Shown here piece after piece: positions 53,630 to 62,437 of a DNA stretch of 64,000 nucleotides (position 1 is its first letter; each line of letters starts with the position of its first letter). Both the position numbers and the translations under genes were made by a program. The notes under the pieces are model-generated. The model did no database searches and was not told the DNA's origin. It saw only the letters and a program-made list of their open reading frames with translations. The DNA comes from Aldehydirespirator sp965203575 (lineage in GTDB: Bacteria; Actinomycetota; Acidimicrobiia; Acidimicrobiales; Aldehydirespiratoraceae): NCBI GenBank assembly GCA_965203575.1, contig OZ241894.1:372001-436000 (forward strand), in the 5' to 3' direction.

Positions 53630-55933
53630 ATGCGCCGGGTGCGGTGGGCCAGGGTCGTGGTGAGGGCCCCGTGGTGGTTGGTGCTGCTGTTGGTGGTGGC
53701 GGTTGTGGTGGTGCCGGCGAAGTCAGCGTCTGCTGATGACGCTGTTGGGGCGAGTTGGGCGGTGGACTTGGTTGATGTCGCTGACGGGTGCGTGGGTGAG
53801 AGTTGTGGTGAGCCGATTTCGCGTCGTGAGATGGCGGGTCTGGTTGTGGAGGTGCTGGTCGAGGCTGGCTGGGCCGAGTTGAGGGACCACGCTGGCCGCT
53901 TTGGGGACGTGGACTCGACGGATGTGTGGGCGGACCATATTGAGACGTTCGCGGCGCTGGGCATCACTGATGGCTGCTCGCGGGCGCCGGCGAAGTATTG
54001 TCCGGACCGGGCTGTGACGCGGGGCCAGATGGCGGTGTTCTTGGTGCGGGCCTTCGACCTGCCCGAACCCTCCGGGCCGGTTCGGGCATTCAGCGACATC
54101 TCTGTAGATCACCGGTTTGGGTATGCGATCAGTCGCCTCGCCGCGGCGGGTGTCACTGTTGGGTTTCCCGATGGCACGTACCGGCCCGACGCGGAAGTGT
54201 CACGTCGGCACATGGCTGTGTTCCTGCGGCGAGCCGCGGGGTATGTGTGGGGCCAGTGGACCGTCGAATGGACGAACTCGTCGTGGCCGTCGGGCTGTGA
54301 AGCCGGGCTCAGGCACACCACCACTGGAGAGGCCCGCAACGCTGCGGTGCCTTGCGGTGCTGTCATCGAGGCGGGCGACGCGGTGTCGGTGATCGGCTTC
54401 GGTCGCCGGTTGGAGGCTTGGGCCGACGCCGCGGCCTGCGACAGGCTGAGATACAGCAACCACGGCGCCACCTATCCTGCACCGAAACGGGTGGAGGTGA
54501 CGGCTGTCTCTGTCTCCTTCGATGACCTTCCCGCACCGGGTGAGCGGCACATCCCAGAGTTCGGGGCAGAACCGAATCAGCGCTTTGTTGACGAGTTGCT
54601 CGCCGTGGTCGAGGTCCAACTGGAGGCGCTGTCTCACGGCCGCACCGACTGGGTGTTTCGCCGCGGCGGCGAGGTTCACCTTGGGGGATCGGCGCACGCC
54701 CGCGCCAGGCCCGCCAGCCTGGATCGCCAGACTCTCGGCGGGTATGCCCCTGAGCTGAGAGCCCTGTTCCCCGACGACGAGGTGCTGCTCGCATTCCACA
54801 CGAACACCACAGAGTTCCCCTATGTCGGGTTCTACAGCTTCGACGGCGTGGCCGGTGTTCATGTGAGACCCGAGGACGACCCCAGCCCCGAGACCTACCC
54901 GGGCTTGGAATGGGTGAGCGTCGATGCCGAGACCTGGGCCTCCATCGACGCCTACGGTTGGTCAGATCACCGTTTCAGGGGGGCGCTGTTCACGGCCGCT
55001 CACGAGCTGTTGCACCACCTTGGTCTCGATGACCTGTACGCGACCATGCCCGACGACGGCCGCGGCCCGCCCGACAGAGGCGGCCAGAGCTCGCTGATGG
55101 GCATGTCGGGCTACGGATGGGGCCTCTATCTCCAACTCACCGCCGAGCGGATTCAAGTCTCAGAGATCAGCGTTGATCAGCCATCCGCGCGATTCCCCCA
55201 TGAACCCCTCACCGGCTGGAACAAGTGGCTGTTGGGATGGCTCGACGGCCCCGAGGCACTGTGCGTGCCAACCGGCGAGAAGACGACACTCACAGTGCGG
55301 CCCCACCAGCGCACAACCCTCCAAGTTGACGAGCAATGGTCCCCCTCGTGGTGCTGGCGCCACAGCAGCGGCCACTGGGGCCCCGCCGCGCCGGATCCGG
55401 TAATCGCCATCATCCCCACCTCAGACACCACAGCAGTAGTCATTGAGGCAGACCCATTCGCCGCGCAGGGCAGGCCGCAGGTTCCCCAGTGCTTCTTCGA
55501 CGAGAACCACGAACTGCCCTACAGCCAGCACCAATGCACGGCTCCCCCCGATCACCGACCACGCGACGAAGAAAACCCGACGCGCCACACCCGGCCCGTG
55601 GGTGACATCATCGTCTATGACGTGGACTTGACAACACGCCACAGGCCTCAGCTGCTAGTGAACCCCACCGTGGCCGTCGTGTCGCCTGCCAAACACGAAC
55701 AAGTCGCTCCCCTATATGCCGCCACCGGCGCATTCGGCATGCAGTACGCCCCCGGCGGCCGCTACGCCAACTCCCCTGAGATCCGGCGCGGACCGTGGCC
55801 CCACGGGCTGCCGATCCAGTGCTACTACCTAACCGAGGTAACCGTCCACGGCTACCGCATCGCCGTTGCTGACAGCACCATCACCGATGCCGGATTGCCG
55901 CAGGTGACCGTCACCATCGAGCCCGTCAACTAG
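53630..55933 (+). CDS. SLH-anchored secreted M6-type metalloprotease
   Basis: A 767-residue exported protein. The signal peptide (RAPWWLVLLLVVAVVVVPAKSASA) is followed by two or three S-layer-homology repeats (ISRREMAGLVVEVL, FGDVDSTDVWADHIETFAALGITDG, FSDISVDHRFGYAISRLAAAGVTVGFPDGTYRPDAEVSR). The protease domain has HELLHHLGLDDLYA (458-471), the HExxHxxGxxD zinc site of M6 immune-inhibitor-A peptidases. SSLMGMSGYGWG (Met-turn) and TGWNKWLLGWLDG, the M6 landmark, follow. It should be bound to the cell wall by SLH domains. ATG 53630 has GGCGGG upstream; GTG 53621 is possible. Confidence 0.88.
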   Translation: MRRVRWARVVVRAPWWLVLLLVVAVVVVPAKSASADDAVGASWAVDLVDVADGCVGESCGEPISRREMAGLVVEVLVEAGWAELRDHAGRFGDVDSTDVWADHIETFAALGITDGCSRAPAKYCPDRAVTRGQMAVFLVRAFDLPEPSGPVRAFSDISVDHRFGYAISRLAAAGVTVGFPDGTYRPDAEVSRRHMAVFLRRAAGYVWGQWTVEWTNSSWPSGCEAGLRHTTTGEARNAAVPCGAVIEAGDAVSVIGFGRRLEAWADAAACDRLRYSNHGATYPAPKRVEVTAVSVSFDDLPAPGERHIPEFGAEPNQRFVDELLAVVEVQLEALSHGRTDWVFRRGGEVHLGGSAHARARPASLDRQTLGGYAPELRALFPDDEVLLAFHTNTTEFPYVGFYSFDGVAGVHVRPEDDPSPETYPGLEWVSVDAETWASIDAYGWSDHRFRGALFTAAHELLHHLGLDDLYATMPDDGRGPPDRGGQSSLMGMSGYGWGLYLQLTAERIQVSEISVDQPSARFPHEPLTGWNKWLLGWLDGPEALCVPTGEKTTLTVRPHQRTTLQVDEQWSPSWCWRHSSGHWGPAAPDPVIAIIPTSDTTAVVIEADPFAAQGRPQVPQCFFDENHELPYSQHQCTAPPDHRPRDEENPTRHTRPVGDIIVYDVDLTTRHRPQLLVNPTVAVVSPAKHEQVAPLYAATGAFGMQYAPGGRYANSPEIRRGPWPHGLPIQCYYLTEVTVHGYRIAVADSTITDAGLPQVTVTIEPVN

Positions 55934-56449
55934 ACACCGCCACAATCGCCAGCTCGGCTACCACCGGCTGGATGCGCCAACCCTGGACCCACTCGGTCAC
56001 ACCGAAACCGTCTCAGTCACACAAGCGTTCACAACCGCGGCAACCTTGGCTGCGACAACTCAAGAGGTGCCCGGAGGCGGCGACGCCAGCACTACGTCGC
56101 ACTGGTCGGAAAGCGACGCCAGTCGCGGTGGCGGCGAACTCCTCGCAGGTCCTAAACCCCAACTGGGTGAGGCGGGCATTCCCCAGAACTCCACGAGCCG
56201 ACGACCGTGTCGCAACGCTGTTTGGGTTGATGCGCCCCGCGATTGCCGATCTCGTGACCGACCCCCCATATCAAGAAGGACTCTTTTCTTTTTGGAGGGC
56301 TCTGCCAGCGCTTCTGCGGCTGCGGAGAGGTGACCGCTCGACACTGCCCTGGTTTCGTTGTTCCTGAGTTGTTCTGAACAGGTTGGCTTGGGCTGGTCCA
56401 GCCGCTAGCATCGTGTGTTCAGTACAACGCGGGAACAACGGAGATGGGT
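55934..56449. other. Intergenic region, no confident gene
   Basis: A 516-bp gap. A 131-codon plus-strand frame (55972-56367) has no ribosome binding site and no recognisable family. Near its end it encodes ADLVTDPPYQEG, which resembles motif IV of adenine methyltransferases, so it could be a decayed methyltransferase fragment; this is weak. The right part holds the promoter and inverted arms of the GTPase-like gene. Confidence 0.4.
56356..56440 (+). promoter_or_regulatory. Promoter of the GTPase-like gene bracketed by 24-bp inverted arms
   Basis: Left arm 56356-56379 and right arm 56417-56440 are inverted repeats matching at 20 of 24 positions. The outer 9 bp (CGTTGTTCC/GGAACAACG) is perfect and the inner 12 bp (GTTGTTCTGAAC/GTTCAGTACAAC) matches at 11. 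The 37-bp loop holds a promoter-like TTGGCT (56383) - 17 bp - TAGCAT (56406). The right arm therefore covers the predicted transcription start up to the GGAG ribosome binding site. A small GGCTGG-T-CCAGCC palindrome lies in the spacer. This is an operator-type layout. Confidence 0.65.
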
Positions 56450-58729
56450 ATGAGTCGTCAGAAGTACTCCGCAAGTTTGAGCCGGACCCAGGGACGGTTG
56501 GGCTACTCGGTCATCTTCCGGCATCCGGTGAGACGGTCGGATGCGACCGGTAAGCCGGGCCTTCGAGTGCGCTGCGGGCTCAGCACTCGCGACGAGGCAG
56601 AGGCTGCACGGCTGCGGGACGAACTTAATGTCTTGTTGGGCAACGCCAAGTACCACGGTCCTGCTGCTCGCCCCGAGGCCGAGCGGCGATTCGATTCTCG
56701 CGTCGTTGACATCTTCTTTGACAAGCTGGTTCCCGAGGTGACGGACTTCGCTGCGCTGCGCGACGCCGTAATAGCGCTGCCGGAGTCGTCGCCGGACGGA
56801 TACCGGCGTGTGCTGTTGCTGGGCACGACCGGTGCCGGTAAGACGACGCTGGTTCGCCAGTTGATCGGAACGGATCCAGACAGGGAGCGCTTCCCGTCGA
56901 CGTCGGCTGCGAAGACGACGATCCACGACACCGAGATCGTCTTCGCCGAAGGCGACTGGCGTGCGGTGGTGACTTTCGCTTCACGCGACGAGGTGAGCGA
57001 GTACCTCAGCGAGTGCGCTTCGGACGCCGTACTGGCCGCAGCCAGGGGTGCAGATGACGCTGATGTCCTCAGGAGACTCCTGAACCACACCAATCAGCGT
57101 TTTCGGTTCAGCTATGTGCTCGGGAACGGCCCGACAGTCGCCTCTCGCAGCTCAGACTTCGACGATGACGACCTGGAATCGGACAGCGGGGAGGATCATC
57201 TGTCCGAAGAGGAGCGTGGCACGATCGACATGACGCGAACTGCGGAGCGCCTTGCGGAGGCGATGGAAACACTGCGCGGTCTTGCGAGCCGTCACCACGA
57301 CGGGCTGCGCGCTGAACTCGATGTTGGTGGCGACGATGACGAGCGCGTGGTCGAGGAGCTCTTCGAAGAGGAGCTAGACAACCTGTTGCGCGACGACGAG
57401 GACTTCCACCAGGTAACGGATGCACTGATGGAGGAGATCGAGAAGCGCTTCGACCTGCTGCCACCCGGGCAAGTCAAGAAGACACGACAGGGCTGGCCAC
57501 TTTCCTGGAGCGGCGAATGGCCGTTCGAGGAGCGCGCCGAGTTCCTCTCTGAGATCTCCCGTTTCTCCAGCAACTATGCGCCCCTCTTTGGTCGGCTGCT
57601 GACGCCGCTAGTGAACGGCTTGCGTGTCGCCGGCCCCTTCTCACCGGCTTGGAACGGAAGCGAGGCGCCGAAGCTCGTCCTGCTTGATGGCGAAGGGCTC
57701 GGCCACACACCCAAGTCGTCTTCGGCGGTGTCGACTGCCGTGAGCCGCCAAATCGAAGCAGCGGATGCGGTGCTACTGGTAGACAACGCCACCCAGCCGA
57801 TGCAGGCGGCGCCGCTCGCCGCCATGCGCGAGATCGTAGCGACCGGCAATGCCCACAAGCTCATCATCACTTTCACGCATTTCGACCAGGTCAAAGGCGA
57901 CAACCTGCCAACCCCACCCGCGAAGGTGGAACACGTATTGGCCTCAGCCGAGAACGTGTTAGCGGCCTTCGGAGAAGAACTGGGTCCGCACGCGGAGCTC
58001 ACGCTGCGACAACGCGTGGAAGACGCTCGGTTCTTCTTGGAGGACATCCACAAGCCGTTGAGCGAGACCACCGCTTCGGGCAAGCGCACGATTCGGCAGC
58101 TTCGCAAGCTTCTCCACTGCATCGATCAGGTGATCGAGCGGCCCGAGCCTGCCGAGGCGCGTCCGGTCTATGACCGGATGAACCTCGTACTCGCAATCCG
58201 TGGCGCGGCCGACGCCTTCCATGACATGTGGCGACCGCTCCTCGGTCTTGAGTCCAAGCCCGGCTTTACGAAGGAACACTGGACGCGGATCAAGGCTCTG
58301 AACCGCCGGCTCGCCGAGGGGCGGACCGACGAATACGACACACTTCGGCCAGTCGCAGATCTTCGCAAGGAGCTGAGGGATCGCATCTACGTGCTTATTC
58401 AGAACCCTCTGCGCTGGGAGGGCCCCGAACCAACAGAGGATCAGAAGCGGGACTGCTTCAACGCCCTCGCGCACAACCTGGGGCAACGGCTGCTCGAAGT
58501 GTGCACTCGCCGCCTGTGGCACCAACACGCGGTGCAGTGGCAAGAAGCATACTACGAGCGCGGAATCGGCTCGACATTCGTGCGAGCCCGGATCATCGGC
58601 GACGAAATCTACGAGCCCGCAGCACCCGTTCCCGACACCACGCCATCTCCTGATCGCAACCAGTTCCTTCGCGAGATCGTCGCAGAGGTCAAGAAGGCGG
58701 CCGACGAGACCAACGCTACGCTTGAATAG
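56450..58729 (+). CDS. Large P-loop GTPase-like protein with integrase-Arm-like N-terminus
   Basis: A 759-residue soluble protein that I cannot assign to a family. Residues 1-65 (LSRTQGRLGYSVIF, then VRCGLSTRDEAEAARLRDEL) resemble the Arm DNA-binding domain of tyrosine recombinases. The P-loop GTTGAGKTT is at about 125-133. A candidate G3 is LLDGEGLG (about 411-418) and a candidate G4 is THFD (about 476-479). About 280 residues separate P-loop and G3; this insert is acidic and helical (EELFEEELDNLLRDDEDF). The long helical C-terminus recalls dynamin-like proteins. ATG 56450 has GGAG six bases upstream. It lies upstream of an AbiE-like pair. Confidence 0.68.
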   Translation: MSRQKYSASLSRTQGRLGYSVIFRHPVRRSDATGKPGLRVRCGLSTRDEAEAARLRDELNVLLGNAKYHGPAARPEAERRFDSRVVDIFFDKLVPEVTDFAALRDAVIALPESSPDGYRRVLLLGTTGAGKTTLVRQLIGTDPDRERFPSTSAAKTTIHDTEIVFAEGDWRAVVTFASRDEVSEYLSECASDAVLAAARGADDADVLRRLLNHTNQRFRFSYVLGNGPTVASRSSDFDDDDLESDSGEDHLSEEERGTIDMTRTAERLAEAMETLRGLASRHHDGLRAELDVGGDDDERVVEELFEEELDNLLRDDEDFHQVTDALMEEIEKRFDLLPPGQVKKTRQGWPLSWSGEWPFEERAEFLSEISRFSSNYAPLFGRLLTPLVNGLRVAGPFSPAWNGSEAPKLVLLDGEGLGHTPKSSSAVSTAVSRQIEAADAVLLVDNATQPMQAAPLAAMREIVATGNAHKLIITFTHFDQVKGDNLPTPPAKVEHVLASAENVLAAFGEELGPHAELTLRQRVEDARFFLEDIHKPLSETTASGKRTIRQLRKLLHCIDQVIERPEPAEARPVYDRMNLVLAIRGAADAFHDMWRPLLGLESKPGFTKEHWTRIKALNRRLAEGRTDEYDTLRPVADLRKELRDRIYVLIQNPLRWEGPEPTEDQKRDCFNALAHNLGQRLLEVCTRRLWHQHAVQWQEAYYERGIGSTFVRARIIGDEIYEPAAPVPDTTPSPDRNQFLREIVAEVKKAADETNATLE

Positions 58730-58873
58730 GGGCTGGGTATCCGTGACCTATGTCTCTCGGTCAGCGCTACGCCCCTGCCCTTCACCCTCGCGACAGTGCG
58801 CGTCCTGCGACGCGACCGCCCGGGTCCCTCAACCCTGGAGCGACTACTTCGCCTGGAGAGTCGAGCCGCTGGG

Positions 58874-58916
58874 TTGCCTAAACTCATGGATTCTGCTATA
58901 TTTACACTTGTGTCAA
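58874..58916 (+). promoter_or_regulatory. Promoter and operator-like palindrome of the AbiE-like operon
   Basis: TTGCCT (58874-58879), a 17-bp spacer and TATATT (58897-58902) form a good sigma-70-type promoter in a locally AT-rich patch. The near-palindrome TTACACTTGTGTCAA (58902-58916) overlaps the -10 element and the expected transcription start, where an autoregulator would block RNA polymerase. The GTG at 58910 lies about 8 bp after the -10, which suggests a leaderless mRNA. Confidence 0.6.
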
Positions 58917-59950
58917 ATAAAACTATAGAGATAAATGTGGGAGCGGAGTTCGAGCGCAGGGCTCTCCGGGTGTTGCGCACCATCCCCGAACTGAAGCCAG
59001 TTACTTCTCTCAAGAGGACACTCTCGGCCGATGCTGTGGTGCGCTACGCCGGCATCGAGACACCCGTCGCGATCGAGTGTAAGGCGAGAGTCAGCAGCGC
59101 CGCGGCTCATCAGGCCGTCCACCGGGCACAACAGTTGGACATTCCGATGATCGTGATCGCCGACGAGATCACGGGCACGGCCCGGGAGATCCTCGATGAA
59201 GCCAGCATCGGGTCGGTGGACGGACTTGGAAACGTCAGGCTGGCGTTGCCCGGTCTGATTATGAGGATCACTGGCACGAAACGTCGCTCACGCCTTGCTG
59301 CTACTGCGAGGCTGTCCGGCAAGTCCGGCCTTGTGGCCCAAGCGATGCTCCTCGATGCCGAGAGATCTTGGAGCATCTTGGATCTCGCCAAACAATGCGG
59401 GGTCTCGCCAGCCTTGGCACATCGGGTCATGCGACGACTCGAAGACGAGGGTGTCACGGCGGCGCACGGCGCCGGACCGGGCAAGACCCGCCGACTGTCG
59501 AACCCGACAGCTCTGCTCGATCTCTGGGCTGAAGAACAACGGGAACCGTCGTGGAGGCAGCCAGCATTCATGCTCGCCCAAACCGACCATCAACTCATCG
59601 ACTCGCTTTGCGATGGCCTGAATGCCTCCGCGGTCGCCTATGCGCTCACGGGTGCCGCTGCGGCCGCTCGTGTCGCGCCCTTCATCAGCACCGTGCATGT
59701 CGCCGAGGTATGGCTGGAAGGCACGGCCGACGCGAACGAGATCTGTTCCCGAGTTGGCGCGAAGCCAGTCGAGTCAGGCCCGAACATTGTGTTCCTGCAG
59801 GAACTCGACGACGGGCCACTGATGTTCCAGACTCGCGAGGACGGAGTGTGGACGGCCAACGTGTTCCGGCTCTACGTCGATCTCCGTCGCGACCCGCGTC
59901 GCGGCCGTGAGCAGAGTGACTACCTCCGCCAAGAGTTGATCGGATTCTGA
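58910..59950 (+). CDS. PD-(D/E)XK-like and winged-helix regulator, AbiEi-like
   Basis: A 346-residue protein. The N-terminal domain has a nuclease-like core: Asp in LSADAVVRYAG (about 41) and VAIECKAR (Glu56, Lys58), a D-(D/E)XK pattern. A winged helix (SWSILDLAKQCGVSPALAHRVMRRLEDEGV, about 152-182) follows. The C-terminal half resembles AbiEi-type antitoxins. The linking sequence SVDGLGNVRLALPG is typical of such regulators. Its stop shares one base with the next start (TGATG), so the pair is coupled. It probably represses its own operon and neutralises the next gene product. ATG 58886 is an alternative start. Confidence 0.7.
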   Translation: MSNKTIEINVGAEFERRALRVLRTIPELKPVTSLKRTLSADAVVRYAGIETPVAIECKARVSSAAAHQAVHRAQQLDIPMIVIADEITGTAREILDEASIGSVDGLGNVRLALPGLIMRITGTKRRSRLAATARLSGKSGLVAQAMLLDAERSWSILDLAKQCGVSPALAHRVMRRLEDEGVTAAHGAGPGKTRRLSNPTALLDLWAEEQREPSWRQPAFMLAQTDHQLIDSLCDGLNASAVAYALTGAAAAARVAPFISTVHVAEVWLEGTADANEICSRVGAKPVESGPNIVFLQELDDGPLMFQTREDGVWTANVFRLYVDLRRDPRRGREQSDYLRQELIGF

Positions 59951-60804
59951 TGGCGCGTGACCACTACACCGACTACACCTACGAGGCAACCCTCCGGTGC
60001 GAGCGAGCGCTGCTGACCATGATCGGAGACATCGGTCCCTGGAGCCGTCGCGTTGTGTTGATCGGAGGTCTCGCCCCACGCTACATCGTCGGCTCGCTTC
60101 CCCTCGAAGCAAGTCCGCATGCCGGTACCGCCGATGTGGACATCGTCTTGGAACTTGCTGTCGGCGATTCGGCGGAGACCTACGAGACCTTGCAGTCCAA
60201 CCTCAAGAAGTCGGGGTTCATACCCGACGAGCCCAGCTATCGGTGGGCGCGTGCCGTCGCCGGAACGAGCGTTCATGTCGAATTCATCTGCGAAACCGAT
60301 CAGGTAGCCGCCGGACGGATCTACCGGCCCAAGCAGGGCGCCGGATCCAGATTCGGAGCATTCAACGTGATCGGGGCGGGGCTGCCAGCTCGTGACTTCA
60401 TAGAGGTCTCGATAGAGGGCGAGCGGCTCGATGACGGCGGGCTTTCGACAGTGACTGTCCAGGTTGCCGGTGTGCTGTCCTACATCGTGCTCAAGACCCT
60501 GGCGTTTCAGGACCGCCATGACAACAAGGACGCATACGACCTCGTCTACACACTGGCGAACTACCCCAATGGTGGGCCGCGTGCTGCGGGGCGGGCAGCG
60601 GCAGCCAGCGCGGTTCGAGGCGAGCCGCGCGTGTTCGAGGCGCTTGAGATACTCGAGCAGCGCTTTGCCAGTACCGACCTAGACGGACCTAGCGCCTACG
60701 CCAACTTCCTGGCCGAACCCTACGACGCCGAACGCAAAGCGCGGTTGCGCAATACGGCTGTAGAGGCTGTGGACCAGTTCCTCGCCACCGCGGGCGCAGA
60801 GTGA
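59950..60804 (+). CDS. AbiEii-like nucleotidyltransferase
   Basis: A 284-residue protein with the nucleotidyltransferase core VVLIGGLAPRYIVGS (GG at 39-40) and GTADVDIVLEL (Asp62, Asp64). The later FQDRHDNKDAYDLVYTLANY resembles the KD-x-YDL signature of the AbiEii/AbiGii toxin family. AbiEii toxins transfer nucleotides to RNA or protein targets and cause growth arrest in type IV toxin-antitoxin systems. It is coupled to the AbiEi-like gene. Target unknown. Confidence 0.78.
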   Translation: MARDHYTDYTYEATLRCERALLTMIGDIGPWSRRVVLIGGLAPRYIVGSLPLEASPHAGTADVDIVLELAVGDSAETYETLQSNLKKSGFIPDEPSYRWARAVAGTSVHVEFICETDQVAAGRIYRPKQGAGSRFGAFNVIGAGLPARDFIEVSIEGERLDDGGLSTVTVQVAGVLSYIVLKTLAFQDRHDNKDAYDLVYTLANYPNGGPRAAGRAAAASAVRGEPRVFEALEILEQRFASTDLDGPSAYANFLAEPYDAERKARLRNTAVEAVDQFLATAGAE

Positions 60805-60822
60805 CGCGTGCCGACCCCGGGT

Positions 60823-61605
60823 TCAGGCCGGGGGCCAGGCCAGGCCGCCGTCGACCTTGATGATGGCGCCGGTGGTGAAACTGGAGGCTGGCGAGGCCAG
60901 GTACAGCGCGGCGCCCACGATCTCGTCGGGCTGTCCTCCCCGCCCCAGCGGTATGCGCTCGCGGGCCGTCTCGGCGAACGCCTCCAGGTCCCAAGCCTTC
61001 GTGATGTCGGTCATGAACGGGCCCGGCATGATGCAGTTGACCCTGATCTTCGGTCCCAGCATGTGGGCCAGAGCGACGGTCAGGTTGTTGAGTCCCGCCT
61101 TGGCCATGCCGTACGGCACCTCGATGGCCGAGGGCTGCACGGCGGCGATGCTGGAGACGTTGATGATGCTGCCTTCGGCGTCGCGGACCACCATCTGCTG
61201 GGCCACGAGCGCGCACAGCCGGAAGGGGCCCTTCATGTTGAGACCGATCACGCTGTCGAAGAGCCCTTCGGACACCTCGGCCAGCGACGGGTACAGCGGC
61301 GAGCTGCCCGCGTTGTTGACGAGCACGTCGATCGGTCCGAGGCGATCCGTCACCTCCTCCACGAAGGTCTCGCACTGCTCCCAGCGGCCCACATGCAGTC
61401 CCAGGCCGACCACGTCCGAACCGGTTGCCGCTGAGATCTCGGCCGCGGCCGCCTCGCATGCCTCTCGCTTGCGGCTCGCAAGGGCCACGCGAGCCCCGCG
61501 ACGCGCGAACGCCTCGGCCATCTGCCGTCCCAGCCCGCGGCTGCCGCCGGTGATGGCGACCACCTTGCCGGACAGGTCGAACAACGGATCGGTGCTTGTG
61601 GTCAT
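60823..61605 (-). CDS. Short-chain dehydrogenase/reductase
   Basis: NAD(P)-dependent oxidoreductase of the classical SDR type, 260 residues. Cofactor site TGGSRGLGRQ, NNAG, catalytic Ser in IINVSSIAAVQ and YGMAKAG (Y-x3-K) are present. The C-terminal GAIIKVDGGLAWPP is usual for 3-oxoacyl or alcohol dehydrogenase homologues. Substrate unknown. ATG 61605 is used; the frame continues upstream without support. It is divergent from the acetoacetate decarboxylase-like gene. Confidence 0.9.
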   Translation of the reverse strand: MTTSTDPLFDLSGKVVAITGGSRGLGRQMAEAFARRGARVALASRKREACEAAAAEISAATGSDVVGLGLHVGRWEQCETFVEEVTDRLGPIDVLVNNAGSSPLYPSLAEVSEGLFDSVIGLNMKGPFRLCALVAQQMVVRDAEGSIINVSSIAAVQPSAIEVPYGMAKAGLNNLTVALAHMLGPKIRVNCIMPGPFMTDITKAWDLEAFAETARERIPLGRGGQPDEIVGAALYLASPASSFTTGAIIKVDGGLAWPPA

Positions 61606-61672
61606 GGAACCAGTCTGCCGGGACCGCTCGACTCCAATACGCTGAACTCGTTCCACCACGACAGGAGGCGGC

Positions 61673-62437
61673 GTGACCGAGACCCCTATGACCCGACCAG
61701 GCGAGGTGGCGGGCTGGCCCAAGCTGGTTGTCACCTATCTGACCGACCCCTCAGGCATTGAACAACTCGTCCCGCCCGGCCTGGTACCCGGCGAGCCTGT
61801 CGTGACCGTCGGCGTCTACTGCGTGCCCATCCTGGGCGAACCGGAATTCGGCATCAGCATCAAGGTTCCGGCCTCGTGGCGCGGCACCGCCGGTCTCTAC
61901 AACCTCGGTATGGGCATCGACCAGGAGGCGGCCGTCTCCATCAGCCACGAGACCAACGGCCAGCCCAAGTTCCTGTGCGACATCTCCTTCTACCGGCTCG
62001 GCGACCATGTGGCGGCCCGGGCCACCCATCAGGGCTACACGTTCATCGAGTTCAACGGAGACGTGACCGGCGCAGGCGACATTGCGCCCGGAGACGTGTC
62101 CGACCACGAATGGTGGATCAAGTACTCCCGGGCCATCGGCGGCACCGACGGTCAGTACGACTTCCCGCCCCACGTCGTGGACGTGGCCACCACCTTCGAG
62201 CAGCGCCACGTCGAGAACATCGACGGCGAGCTGAAGCTCCTCGACAGCCCGTGGGATCCGGTCGCTCGCTATCTGCCGATCCGCGAGCAGCTGTCGGCGC
62301 AGCTCGTGACCCACCAGGCCAAGGCCCGCAGCATCACCAACGCGGGGCCGCTCGACCCCGACGCCTTCTGGCCCTACGTGGACACCATCGGAGCCTCCCG
62401 CTGGCCCGGAACCCGGGGCGGTCCCCGCGCCGACTGA
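61673..62437 (+). CDS. Acetoacetate decarboxylase-like protein
   Basis: A 254-residue member of the acetoacetate decarboxylase superfamily. VTVGVYCVPIL and YNLGMGIDQEAAVSISHETNGQPKFLCDI match the conserved core. The Lys in GQPKF corresponds to the Schiff-base lysine region, where true decarboxylases carry a Lys pair; only one Lys is seen here. Many homologues act on other keto acids. GTG 61673 has AGGAGG upstream. It lies between two SDR genes, suggesting a shared catabolic pathway. Confidence 0.8.
   Translation: MTETPMTRPGEVAGWPKLVVTYLTDPSGIEQLVPPGLVPGEPVVTVGVYCVPILGEPEFGISIKVPASWRGTAGLYNLGMGIDQEAAVSISHETNGQPKFLCDISFYRLGDHVAARATHQGYTFIEFNGDVTGAGDIAPGDVSDHEWWIKYSRAIGGTDGQYDFPPHVVDVATTFEQRHVENIDGELKLLDSPWDPVARYLPIREQLSAQLVTHQAKARSITNAGPLDPDAFWPYVDTIGASRWPGTRGGPRAD

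Noticed and set aside
55972..56367. A 131-codon frame with a DPPY-like motif as a methyltransferase gene
   Set aside because: No ribosome binding site, no SAM-binding motif, and the rest is compositionally unlike a protein. At most a decayed fragment.
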